Below, piece by piece: positions 10,237 to 18,631 of a stretch of DNA of 64,000 bases (within the stretch, counting starts at the first letter, position 1; each line of letters begins with the position of its first letter). The stretch covers positions 27,464 to 91,463 of the forward strand of contig JAGCNL010000005.1 in assembly GCA_017645945.1 (NCBI GenBank), read 5' to 3'. The notes beneath the pieces were generated by a model, which saw only the letters and a program-made list of their open reading frames with translations, was not told the DNA's origin and made no database searches. A program made the translations under genes and the position numbers. This stretch comes from Salinivirgaceae bacterium. Lineage in GTDB: Bacteria > Bacteroidota > Bacteroidia > Bacteroidales > SZUA-534.

Positions 10237-11676
10237 CTATTTCTTCTCAATCGGTGTGTAGCGTCCGCTCAAGTGCATCAGAGCAAACAGATTGAGCAGA
10301 CCATCGTAGTAGCCATCATAGTAGCCGTCCTCGTATGGTTCGAGTTTCGAGTTCCAGAACTCGTTGATGAAATCGCGGCTGTTGCGCAGCGGCTGTGTCA
10401 GCGACAAGGCTGCAACTGTGCCCACAAGGCCGATAGAGTGACGCAGAGCCTTGTATCCGCCAGCCTCGGCGATGTTCTCAACAGGCGTGCCGTCCAAGTT
10501 GTACTGGTCGACAAAAGTGCTTACACCCTGGCTGCGGAAGAATGTCTGCATACGGTAGCCGTAATCGAACTGCCAGTCGGCATCGGCACCACTCCATGTG
10601 TAGTCGAGAGCGATGTTCATTGGCACACGCCAAGAGTCGAAGCGGAATTTTGCGCCCCAGTCGCCACGCGGAGGAGTCATAACAGATCCGTCATAGTTCG
10701 AGTAATCGGGGTTCAAACCAGTAATCGAATCGCACGCACGGTGCAGATACTCACGCGATTTCTGTGCGCATTCCATATAGAAGTCAGCGCGGCCGTCTTC
10801 GGCATATTTAGCCCAAATCTCATAGAAGGCAGGAATGTGGTACGACGGGTCGGTGTAGCGAGCACCAAAGCCATCGGGCACAAAGGTGATGAGTTTCTCT
10901 TTGGTGTTGATGATGTTCAGAATCTCAGGCTCTGGGAACTTCATACCTGGACGGAAAGCTGGCATCTGCGGAGCGCCACCTTGGCCTGCTTTTGGTGCTT
11001 CACCTGGTTTGCGGTCGGGTTTCTTGCCGTCGCCGTCAGGCTTTTGCTGCGGTGGGCGTTGTCCGCCACCACCGAAAGGACCAAATCCGCCAGGATTGTC
11101 GTTGTATCCTTTTTTTGCAAACATTGCGTTCAGTATGCGCTGTGCTTCAGCAAGATATTTAATTTCGCCATCGTTGCCCCACTGGTTCGATGCCAGAATG
11201 AGCGAAGTGACGAAATAGAGTTCGCCGTCTGATGCAGAGCCTGGTGAGTTCTGTTCGCCTGTTGTCTTGCAACTCCACGCAAAATATCCGTCGCGTGCGC
11301 CGCCTTGGTGCTGCATATATTTCTGCGCCCAACGCCACAGACGGTCGAAAATGTCCTGACGGTTCCATTGTACGGCAATCATCATTCCGTAACTCATACC
11401 CTCAGTACGCACATCGTTGTTTTTCACGTCTGAGATGTAGGCCATCGAGTCACCAACTTCGAAATAAACCTTGTTGGGGCCTTCGAAAACCTTGTAGAAG
11501 GCTTCGTTCAGTTTGGTGTCGATTTGATCGAGCGAATAGCCAGCTTCAAGCAGAAGATTGCGTGTCTGGCCAGGTTGTGGTTTTTGTGCGGGGTCCGATG
11601 TGGGCGTCTCGTTGCTGCTGCACGATGCCATCGTGAAGGCAACCGCGCAAGCCATAATCAGATTTGTTTTGCTCAT
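10237..11676 (-). CDS. GH8 lipoprotein, reducing-end exo-oligoxylanase type, with a Gly/Pro-rich insertion
   Basis: Probable periplasmic or surface enzyme that trims xylo-oligosaccharides. From MSKTNLI (479 residues), the signal ends in TMASC (Cys19, lipobox). The (alpha/alpha)6 fold is recognised by DVRTEGMSYGMM (acid Glu92), the SASDGELYF segment (D150), WGAKFRFDSWR and the DGYYDG tail. This pattern is closest to reducing-end xylose-releasing enzymes (Rex), but endo-activity cannot be excluded. Oddly, residues about 191-247 form a low-complexity Gly/Pro/Lys/Gln-rich stretch inside the catalytic domain, where GH8 enzymes normally have only a loop. Two in-frame Met codons lie upstream (11709, 11697); the one giving a normal lipoprotein signal was chosen. 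Confidence 0.9.
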   Translation of the reverse strand: MSKTNLIMACAVAFTMASCSSNETPTSDPAQKPQPGQTRNLLLEAGYSLDQIDTKLNEAFYKVFEGPNKVYFEVGDSMAYISDVKNNDVRTEGMSYGMMIAVQWNRQDIFDRLWRWAQKYMQHQGGARDGYFAWSCKTTGEQNSPGSASDGELYFVTSLILASNQWGNDGEIKYLAEAQRILNAMFAKKGYNDNPGGFGPFGGGGQRPPQQKPDGDGKKPDRKPGEAPKAGQGGAPQMPAFRPGMKFPEPEILNIINTKEKLITFVPDGFGARYTDPSYHIPAFYEIWAKYAEDGRADFYMECAQKSREYLHRACDSITGLNPDYSNYDGSVMTPPRGDWGAKFRFDSWRVPMNIALDYTWSGADADWQFDYGYRMQTFFRSQGVSTFVDQYNLDGTPVENIAEAGGYKALRHSIGLVGTVAALSLTQPLRNSRDFINEFWNSKLEPYEDGYYDGYYDGLLNLFALMHLSGRYTPIEKK

Positions 11677-11819
11677 AATTCTCTGTTTTTGGTTCATTCT
11701 GACTGCCAAAGTATCGTATTATAATATAAGGTGAATTTTAAAATCGATAAACCGACAATATTTACCAACGAGAGAGAAAAAATCCATCAAATCTGCATAA
11801 TCTTCGCAATACCCCACCC

Positions 11820-11857
11820 CAAAAACAACGTAAGGGCGAATAATCATTCACCCTTAC
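11820..11857 (-). terminator. Terminator of the RND efflux operon
   Basis: GTAAGGG/CCCTTAC extended by GAAT/ATTC (one C-A mismatch) forms a hairpin with an AATC loop. On the minus strand it is followed by GTTGTTTTT, about 40 bp after the pump gene stop. The remaining 11677-11819 region shows no gene. Confidence 0.65.
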
Positions 11858-11895
11858 ATTTCAATTTCAGTTTTTTTATTCTCAAAACCAACTCA

Positions 11896-14800
11896 TTACT
11901 TGTAATTTCCAGTCACCACCATATACTTTGCCGCGGTAATCTGATAGTTGCAGTTGGCTTCGGTCAGGTTGTCTTTGGCTTGCTGGTAAACGGCCTGTGC
12001 CTCAAGCAAATCCGATATGCCAATGACGCCTGCCTGATAGTTGTTCTGGCTCACGGTCAGGTTCTCTTGCGCTTGGTCGACTGATTTTTGCGAGACTGAA
12101 ATCTGAAAATCGTTCACGCTCAGTTCGTCGGTCATTTGGCGGATTTGCAGGCTCATCAGTTCGGTCTTCTCGTTGAGTTGCATACGCGCCTGCTCGAGTT
12201 TCACGTTCTGCTGCTTGATTTTGTGGCTGCCACCCCACCAGTCGGTGAGTGGAATGGTCACAGTGAGCATTCCCAGAGCGTTGGTCGAGCGGTTGTCCAT
12301 CATATCGAGCCAGTAGCCCGCGCCAGCCACGGCCACTTGCGGCATATACTCGCCTCGAATCATCTTCTTCTGCAACTCCTGCGCCTCCACGGCCTTGTTC
12401 AGCAGTTGGTACTCCTTGCGGCCTTCAACCAACTCCTCGGTTGTCGACAGGCTGACCTCTACAAGGCGGTCGAAATGGGCGGGCTCGAACTCAATGCTGT
12501 CGGTGTAAGGAATGCCAACGTGCTGGCAGATAGCGCGTTTGGTGAGTTCAATGCCGTTCTGAACCTTGCGGTAATTGGTCTCCAACTCGTTCTGCTTCAA
12601 CTGCACTTTCAGCAGGTCGTTGCGCTGCGCCAGGCCAGCCTCCACGTAGTTGTTCACGTCGCGGTAGAGCGTGTCGAGCATATTCTTGTACTCTTGCACC
12701 GTCTTGCCCTTCTCAATGAGCGACTGCAGCGTCCAGTAGAGTTCTTCGGTGCGTATCATCACCTCGTCAACGGCCATATCCTTCTTGTAGTGGCTCACGT
12801 CTTCGGCCAGCGCGGCCAGTTTGTTGCCGTTGTAGATTCGACCGCCAGCGTAGAGCGGCATTGCCACCATCAGGGCGGCGGTGTTCATATAGTCGAGGCT
12901 GTTCTTCTTATCTTCGATAATCTCTTGAATGATAGGCAGAAAATCGGCCATCGAACCCATTATCGACTGCATTCCCTGCATTTTTTCGGTCATTGTCTGA
13001 ATCTGCTGCAGTTGCGCCAGAGCGTTCTGGTCGCCAGCCATAGCGGCTTGTTGCAGTTGAGCAATCTGTCCCGATTCCTGCATCTGCTGCAGTTGCCCAG
13101 CCTGCTCCATCATACTATTGTAGGTGGGGCTCGACGAGAGCATTCCGTCCGACGACATATCCATATCGACAAGCGGATTAACCGATTTCATTGCCACAGC
13201 CGAAGCGCTCACCGTTGGAAAATGCTTGGTGAAAGCCTCTTTTTTCTGCTGCTCGGCGGCCTCAATGTCCAGTTCGGAGTTTTTAATCTGCTGGTTGTTG
13301 AGCAGCGCGGCGTGTTTCAGCGAGTCGAGTGTAATCGGCTGTGCCTCAGCGCTGTTGGCGATTAATGTCGAAGCGCCGACAAGCAACGCCACAACCGTGA
13401 ATTTGGCGAATTTCTGATTGTAAGGCACGGTCCACATTCCTGGTTTCTTCAGTTTGTCGTCGTACGAAACGTCGTAGAGAATCGGCAGAACGAACAATGC
13501 GAGCACCATTGAGACGAGCAAGCCGAAGCAGATAACTGTTCCGAGCGGGCCCCACAGCGGCGAGCGGCTGATAATCATTGGCACAACGCCCATTGCGGCC
13601 GCAGCCGATGTCAGGAAGATTGGGCGCATACGGCGCTTGCCTGCTGCAATGGCGGCCTCGCGCACCATAAGTTTCTCTTTGTCACGCAGTTCGCGCGCAT
13701 AGTCGATAAGGATGATACCGTTTCGGACAATCATTCCGCAAAGACTTGTGATGCCCACAAACGCCGTGATGCTGAACGGATAACCCGTTAGTTTCAAGCC
13801 GATTACGGCGCCAGGAATGGTCATAAGCATTCCCGACATAATGAGCAGCACCACTTTGAATTTCTTGAACTGGAACAACAGCACGAAGAAGATGAGTAAA
13901 ATACTCAAACCCAGCGCAATACCCATTGGCACAAACACCTCTTCAGTTCCCTCGTAGTCGCCGCCGTAACTGATTGACGTGCCCACGGGCAGGTCAAGAG
14001 CGGCAATCTGCGGCATAAGTTCGTTCAGAATGTTCGAAGCCACGTAGCCTGCCTCCTCGTCCACGGCGATGGTGAGCGTAGGCACGCCGTTGCGGTGCAC
14101 CACGGTGCCCTCGTTCCATTCGGGCCGCAGCGTGGCAATTGAGCGCAGAGGCACTGTGCTGAACGTTTTTGGCGATGCTATGTATTTGTTTTCCAGCGTT
14201 TCAATGCCTTCGGTTTCACCGTCGTTCTTCATTGTCAACTGCACGTCGATGGGGTAGTCGCCTTCCCAGATTGTGGTGAGCGGCAGGCCACCGAATCCCG
14301 CCATTAACGATGTGGCTATCAGGCTTTTCGATATTCCAAGACGGTTGGCTTTGTCGCGGTCAACGTCGATGCGGATGTTCTGCTGCTTTTGGTCCCAGTC
14401 GGAACGCGCCCAACTGATGCCTGCGGTCTTGTTGATAATGTCAAATACCTGTTTTTCAACCTTATGGATGTCGCTAATCGAGTCTGACGAAATGCGAATC
14501 TCGATTGGCGATGGCGTGAACTGCATTGCCAGAATCCGCCATTTTACAAAAGCGTTCGGATATCGGTTAGAATATTTTGATTCATAATCTCTTACAATAT
14601 CTTTCGTGGCTTGGTTCGAGACGGTGTTCACAAGCAGTTGCCCGAAGTTCGGCGCTGGCATTTTGGGGGCGTAAACGGTGTGGAATCGCGGCGAACTTGT
14701 GCCGATGAACGTCGTCACTTTTGTAACGCGGTCGTCGTTAAGTAGCAGTTGCTCAACACTATCCACCACGGCTTCGGTCTGCGTAAGCGATGAGCCCGTT

Positions 14801-16515
14801 GGCAGATAAACCTCAACGGCAAACTGGTTGCGCTCAACCTTCGGGAACAGAGCCTGGTCGATGGTTGTGAATCCCCAGAACGACAGTCCGATGATGACTA
14901 ACGCACAGAGAATCACCGCTCCACGGTGGTTGAAAGCACGCTCGAGCAATCGGTCGTAAACGCTCTGCATAACGTCGAGGAACGAGCGGCGTTTCTTCTT
15001 TTCGCCCTCCTCGCTGCGGTTTTTCAGTCCTTTCTTGATGAAAACAAAATCGAGATAAGGCACTAACATTAAGGCAATTATCACCGAAATAATGAGTGCG
15101 ATGGCTACCACGGGCGGGAAAATCTCAAGAAATTCGCCCGCCGAGCCAGGAACCATAAACGCAAGCGGCGCATAAACGCAGATGATGGCGATGGTGGCCA
15201 CAATCACCGAGCCGCTCAACTCTTTGGCGCTCTTGATGGCCGAGTGCCACGGCGACAAACCGTGGTCAATCATTTCTACGTGGTTGTCAATCACCACAAT
15301 AGAGTTATCGACAATCATACCCAGAACCAGAATCAGCGACGCCAGCGACACCATTTCGAGTTCGATGCCGAAGAAGTAGAGCACGGCCAGCGTTATCAGC
15401 ACCGATATTGGCACCGTGATGCCCGCCACCGAAGCCACTCGCAGCGGCAGAAGCAGCATTGTCACGCAGATGACGGCGATGATGGCAATCAGGAACTCGC
15501 GCATAAAGTCGTTCACCGACTCCTTCACGTATTTCGGCAACTCCGAAATCTTCTCAACGTCAATTCCGTCAGGCAGTTGCGCCTTGAACGTCTCAATGGC
15601 CTTGTCCACCGCCTCGCCGTACTCCACAATGTTGTTGCCGTTCTGCATTTCGAGCGACAGCAGAATGGTCTTGCGGCCGTCCTGCTTGATGTAACTGTCG
15701 GGGTCGTCGTAGCGGCGCTCAATGGTGGCTATATCCTTGAGTCTGACCACGTTGCCGTCGGGGTCCGAATAGACAATCTGCTCGGCAAGGTCTTTTTCCG
15801 ACTCATAATTCTCGCCAAAATGAAGGTTCAGCAGTGTCTCGCCGTCGTCAATGTCGCCCGCGTAGCCCACAAGCCCGTTCGACTGGAATGCGCCAAGCAG
15901 CGATAAGGCCTTGATATTGTACTCGTTAAGTTTGTCGGGGTCCACATTAACAAAAATCTTCTCTTTCTGCAGTCCCACGTTTTTCACCTTCGATGTGGCG
16001 GGAATCTTGCGCACCTCGGCCTCAAGTTTTTTCAGCCACAGTTCAAGGTCTTTGTAGGTGTGGTTATCGCTTGAAAGTGAGATTAATAACGCCGATGTGT
16101 CGCCAAAATCGGAGTTGGCCACAAGCGCCAGCACGCCCGACGGAAGCGACGATTTCAGCAACTCCAGCCCGTGCTTGTATTTCGACCAGAACTCGTCGGC
16201 GTTTTTGCAGTCGGCCGTCAGTTCCACAAACATATACATTATGCCCTCGCGCGAATAGGAATAGGTTCCGCTCTTCTTAACTTCCTTAAAACCAAAGGTA
16301 TAGTTCTCAACAGCGGTGGTCAGTTGCTCGGCCACCTGCTCCGACGATGCGCCAGGATAAACTCCCACCACAACTCCCTGACGGACAGTGAATACGGGGA
16401 ATTCGTTGCGCGGCATTTTTTTCAGCGCCACAATGCCCACAACCATTAGCGTCAGCACAATGGTTATGACAATCTTGTTGTTGCGCATTGCGTGTTCTAT
16501 GAATGTCGTTTTCAT
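11896..16515 (-). CDS. RND efflux permease fused to a TolC-type outer-membrane channel
   Basis: One uninterrupted 1539-residue reading frame joining two normally separate efflux parts. Residues 1 to about 1035 are an RND (AcrB/HAE-1-like) permease: N-terminal TM helix, porter domains, the GMIVDNSIVVID helix with a proton-relay Asp, and a second repeat with the GMIVRNGIILIDYA helix. Residues about 1040-1062 form a hydrophobic segment ending in NSAEAQ, which looks like an embedded signal peptide. The rest is an outer-membrane efflux protein, with long coiled-coil helices and a Gln/Met-rich segment (QLQQMQESGQIAQLQQ). The product would use the proton-motive force to export drugs, bile salts or other toxic compounds. 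It starts 2 bp after the adaptor gene stop. Fusions of this type are known from Bacteroidota annotation. Confidence 0.9.
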   Translation of the reverse strand: MKTTFIEHAMRNNKIVITIVLTLMVVGIVALKKMPRNEFPVFTVRQGVVVGVYPGASSEQVAEQLTTAVENYTFGFKEVKKSGTYSYSREGIMYMFVELTADCKNADEFWSKYKHGLELLKSSLPSGVLALVANSDFGDTSALLISLSSDNHTYKDLELWLKKLEAEVRKIPATSKVKNVGLQKEKIFVNVDPDKLNEYNIKALSLLGAFQSNGLVGYAGDIDDGETLLNLHFGENYESEKDLAEQIVYSDPDGNVVRLKDIATIERRYDDPDSYIKQDGRKTILLSLEMQNGNNIVEYGEAVDKAIETFKAQLPDGIDVEKISELPKYVKESVNDFMREFLIAIIAVICVTMLLLPLRVASVAGITVPISVLITLAVLYFFGIELEMVSLASLILVLGMIVDNSIVVIDNHVEMIDHGLSPWHSAIKSAKELSGSVIVATIAIICVYAPLAFMVPGSAGEFLEIFPPVVAIALIISVIIALMLVPYLDFVFIKKGLKNRSEEGEKKKRRSFLDVMQSVYDRLLERAFNHRGAVILCALVIIGLSFWGFTTIDQALFPKVERNQFAVEVYLPTGSSLTQTEAVVDSVEQLLLNDDRVTKVTTFIGTSSPRFHTVYAPKMPAPNFGQLLVNTVSNQATKDIVRDYESKYSNRYPNAFVKWRILAMQFTPSPIEIRISSDSISDIHKVEKQVFDIINKTAGISWARSDWDQKQQNIRIDVDRDKANRLGISKSLIATSLMAGFGGLPLTTIWEGDYPIDVQLTMKNDGETEGIETLENKYIASPKTFSTVPLRSIATLRPEWNEGTVVHRNGVPTLTIAVDEEAGYVASNILNELMPQIAALDLPVGTSISYGGDYEGTEEVFVPMGIALGLSILLIFFVLLFQFKKFKVVLLIMSGMLMTIPGAVIGLKLTGYPFSITAFVGITSLCGMIVRNGIILIDYARELRDKEKLMVREAAIAAGKRRMRPIFLTSAAAAMGVVPMIISRSPLWGPLGTVICFGLLVSMVLALFVLPILYDVSYDDKLKKPGMWTVPYNQKFAKFTVVALLVGASTLIANSAEAQPITLDSLKHAALLNNQQIKNSELDIEAAEQQKKEAFTKHFPTVSASAVAMKSVNPLVDMDMSSDGMLSSSPTYNSMMEQAGQLQQMQESGQIAQLQQAAMAGDQNALAQLQQIQTMTEKMQGMQSIMGSMADFLPIIQEIIEDKKNSLDYMNTAALMVAMPLYAGGRIYNGNKLAALAEDVSHYKKDMAVDEVMIRTEELYWTLQSLIEKGKTVQEYKNMLDTLYRDVNNYVEAGLAQRNDLLKVQLKQNELETNYRKVQNGIELTKRAICQHVGIPYTDSIEFEPAHFDRLVEVSLSTTEELVEGRKEYQLLNKAVEAQELQKKMIRGEYMPQVAVAGAGYWLDMMDNRSTNALGMLTVTIPLTDWWGGSHKIKQQNVKLEQARMQLNEKTELMSLQIRQMTDELSVNDFQISVSQKSVDQAQENLTVSQNNYQAGVIGISDLLEAQAVYQQAKDNLTEANCNYQITAAKYMVVTGNYK

Positions 16516-16517
16516 AA

Positions 16518-17546
16518 TCAGAAGGAAATTAAGCAGTTGTTGGTCAGTTTGTCCTTTCCGTTCTTCACCACAAGGTCGCCCTCGTTCAGGCCCGACGTTA
16601 TTTCCAAAAACTTGTCGTAGTAGTTGCCCGTTGTCACGATGCGTTTCGATGCTGTATTTTCCTTTTTATCAATCAGATAAACATATTGCTGATTCTCGTT
16701 GTCCCGCGTCACACAGAGGTAAGGCACAAGCAGCCGTTTCTGATTGTCGGCAATGTCGATGCGTACGTCGCATACCATTCCAGGTTTGAGTTCGCCGCCG
16801 CGGTTATTCACCTGAATTTTAGCCTCATAGGTGCGCGACAGGCGGTCGGCCACGGGGCTGATGTTGGTAACTTCGCCGTTGAACTCCTTGCCGCCAAGCG
16901 CGCCCACCGTAAAGGTTGCCTCGGCGCCCTTCTTCAGTTTGCCTATTTCCTTTTCGGGAATCGATATTTTAATGTTAACCGTTTTTAAATCAACAATTTC
17001 GATGGGTGCGCCAGTGATTGACAGTGCCGACATTCCAGGTTCCACATTGCGGCGGCCAACAATGCCGCTCACGGGCGATTTCAACTCGCACTTTTTCAGA
17101 TTGTTCTCGGCAATCTTCAGCGACGAGTTGGCCTGCTCCAGATTGGTCTGCATTTCAATCCACTTCACCTCGGGCAGACTGCCCTTCTCGTACACCGTTT
17201 TCAGGCGGTCGTAGGCGTCCTGTGCCTGTTTCTGCTTGGCCAGCGTCATTTCGTACATATTCCGCGCGTCGGTTTTGTCGATGGTGGCTAGCAGTTGGCC
17301 CGCACTGACGGCGTCGCCAGCCTCAACCAGCACTTTCTGCACCGTTCCTGTCATTTCAAAGGTGAGCGGGATTGTCTGCCCAGCCTCAACCGTTCCGCTG
17401 AAGTTCAGCCGCTGAACCGTCGATTGGTTCACCACAGTTGCCGTTGTTACCTTGATAGGCGCGGACTCTACCGCTTTCTCGTTTTTGTTGGCACAGCCTG
17501 CAAGCAGCGCAAGCGCAAGTACCGATGTTAAAATCCTAACTTTCAT
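16518..17546 (-). CDS. RND efflux periplasmic adaptor subunit (MFP) lipoprotein
   Basis: Membrane-fusion protein linking the inner-membrane pump and the outer-membrane channel, 342 residues from MKVRILTS. The signal ends in LLAGCAN, a lipobox, so it is anchored by lipid. A VEAGDAVSAGQLLATID lipoyl half-motif, a coiled-coil hairpin (about 85-155), the second lipoyl half (LKSPVSGIVGRRNVEPG) and beta-barrel and membrane-proximal domains follow the AcrA order. The start at 17546 was chosen because the upstream extension lacks a signal peptide. First gene of the efflux operon; the intergenic region upstream holds a TetR-type operator. Confidence 0.92.
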   Translation of the reverse strand: MKVRILTSVLALALLAGCANKNEKAVESAPIKVTTATVVNQSTVQRLNFSGTVEAGQTIPLTFEMTGTVQKVLVEAGDAVSAGQLLATIDKTDARNMYEMTLAKQKQAQDAYDRLKTVYEKGSLPEVKWIEMQTNLEQANSSLKIAENNLKKCELKSPVSGIVGRRNVEPGMSALSITGAPIEIVDLKTVNIKISIPEKEIGKLKKGAEATFTVGALGGKEFNGEVTNISPVADRLSRTYEAKIQVNNRGGELKPGMVCDVRIDIADNQKRLLVPYLCVTRDNENQQYVYLIDKKENTASKRIVTTGNYYDKFLEITSGLNEGDLVVKNGKDKLTNNCLISF

Positions 17547-17660
17547 TTTGTTTTGTTTATTTATGATTTGTGAATTATGATTTTCGATTTTGATTGGTGA
17601 TTTTTTGATTTTTCGCACAGATTACACTGAACACGCTGATTGTCACAGGTTTTTCGATTT

Positions 17661-17685
17661 CGGACGCGGCACGCCACGTCCCTAC
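17661..17685. repeat. Single REP-like palindromic unit
   Basis: CGGACGCGGCACGCCACGTC followed by CCTAC is an imperfect palindrome nearly identical to one unit of the five-unit array at 49124-49270. It lies between the adaptor and TetR genes. Degenerate CTAATTC-like 7-mers follow at about 17756-17790. Confidence 0.6.
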
Positions 17686-17791
17686 GAATCCAAAACCCAA
17701 CACCTAACACCACCTATGCCTTTCCAACCACATTGTTCATTGTTAATTATTAATTCAACTCCTAATTCCTAAATTCTAACACCTAAATATT

Positions 17792-17809
17792 AACTGAACG
17801 TTCGGTATC
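17792..17809. promoter_or_regulatory. TetR-type operator upstream of the efflux operon
   Basis: AACTGAACGTTCGGTATC contains a near-palindrome, CTGAACGTTCGG, of the kind bound by TetR-family repressors. It matches the site upstream of the tetR gene itself (18445-18463) at most positions. It lies 22 bp after the tetR stop and about 245 bp before the adaptor start. Confidence 0.6.
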
Positions 17810-17830
17810 TTTGTTCGTTTTTAAAAAGTG

Positions 17831-18418
17831 TCACAATTTCAAAAGGGCGTACAACTGTTGCAGTTCGGCGCGCATAGTGTTCACCGTCTCCTCAATGCTG
17901 TAGTTGTGCATAATCTCAATCGCTGTGCCGATGCTTGTCGATACAATCTGCTTGGCAATCACTGTGGTGTCGATGTCACCGCGAATCTCGCCGCTCGCAA
18001 TGGCCTTAACTACCACGTTCTTAATCATTTTCGTGCATTCGTCGATTTCCTCGATTTTCCGTTTGTCGAATTCAGGATAATGGCGGAAAGCGTCGCTCAT
18101 TAGCCCGATAAAACTTACGGGGTCGAACTTCATTCCCTGCGGGTTGAGGCTCCGCAAGATTTTCTCGCCATAGGCCACGCTCATTTCAATCTGTTCCTTA
18201 AGCGTTTGCGCTTGCGGTGCCGACTCGTCGTTGAAATGCGGAAAATGTTTGTCAATCACCGCCTTGAACAAATCCTCCTTGTTCGTAAAATGGTGATAGA
18301 GCGCACCTTTTGTAAGCCCAATGGCCTCGCTAATGGTGCTTATCGACACCGCCTCGTAACTCTGCTGCAGAAAAAGTTTGTAGGCTTCGTCGATAATGAA
18401 TTCACGTGTATCGTTCAT
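17831..18418 (-). CDS. TetR/AcrR-family repressor of the efflux operon
   Basis: DNA-binding regulator of 195 residues. The N-terminal TetR helix-turn-helix is clear: FIIDEAYKLF, SISTISEAIGLTKGALYHHF, TNKEDLFKAVID. The C-terminal all-helical part would bind the inducing ligand. The start is at MNDTREF; 25 more in-frame codons upstream cross the promoter and operator and are rejected. Encoded just upstream of, and on the same strand as, the adaptor and pump genes. Two similar palindromes, one upstream of each transcription unit, indicate that it represses both itself and the pump. Confidence 0.9.
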   Translation of the reverse strand: MNDTREFIIDEAYKLFLQQSYEAVSISTISEAIGLTKGALYHHFTNKEDLFKAVIDKHFPHFNDESAPQAQTLKEQIEMSVAYGEKILRSLNPQGMKFDPVSFIGLMSDAFRHYPEFDKRKIEEIDECTKMIKNVVVKAIASGEIRGDIDTTVIAKQIVSTSIGTAIEIMHNYSIEETVNTMRAELQQLYALLKL

Positions 18419-18444
18419 AATCAATGGTTTACTTCGGCCGCCAA

Positions 18445-18471
18445 ATACTGAACGGTCGGTATGCAAATGTA
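18445..18471 (-). promoter_or_regulatory. tetR promoter with overlapping operator
   Basis: On the minus strand CTTG, 19 bp and TACATTTG (18471-18464) form a -33/-7 pair. Immediately downstream lies ATACTGAACGGTCGGTAT (18445-18462), an imperfect palindrome where the transcription start is expected, so binding would block transcription. Confidence 0.65.
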
Positions 18472-18513
18472 AGGCGGTTTTTGACTCTGGCAAGAGGTTT
18501 TTGAGGAGAAAAT

Positions 18514-18549
18514 TTCAAAGTGCAATTCAAAGTGCAAAAATTGCACTTT
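18514..18549. repeat. Direct and inverted AAAGTGCAA repeats before the DUF1016 gene
   Basis: TTCAAAGTGCAA occurs twice in tandem (18514-18525, 18526-18537); the second copy pairs with TTGCACTTT (18541-18549) as a perfect 9-bp inverted repeat with a 3-nt loop. The same GTGCAA word builds the array upstream of the DUF4143 gene. Confidence 0.65.
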
Positions 18550-18604
18550 GGGCTTTTCACCGAACAAGTTAATGGTGTAAAGTTTCCGATTTTCAAATAA
18601 TTCT

Positions 18605-18612
18605 TATCTTTG
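18605..18612 (+). promoter_or_regulatory. -7 box of the DUF1016 gene
   Basis: TATCTTTG matches TAnnTTTG, 19 bp upstream of the ATG; a weak TTTC lies 18 bp further up. Confidence 0.5.
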
Positions 18613-18631
18613 ATTTGCTTTTGCAAATGGA

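Noticed and set aside
10219..11232. 337-codon plus-strand frame opposite GH8
   Set aside because: Antisense shadow of the GH8 gene, low-quality composition, no family features.
12136..13365. 409-codon plus-strand frame opposite the TolC part of the fusion
   Set aside because: Antisense to a well-supported coding region; Leu/His/Val-rich shadow.
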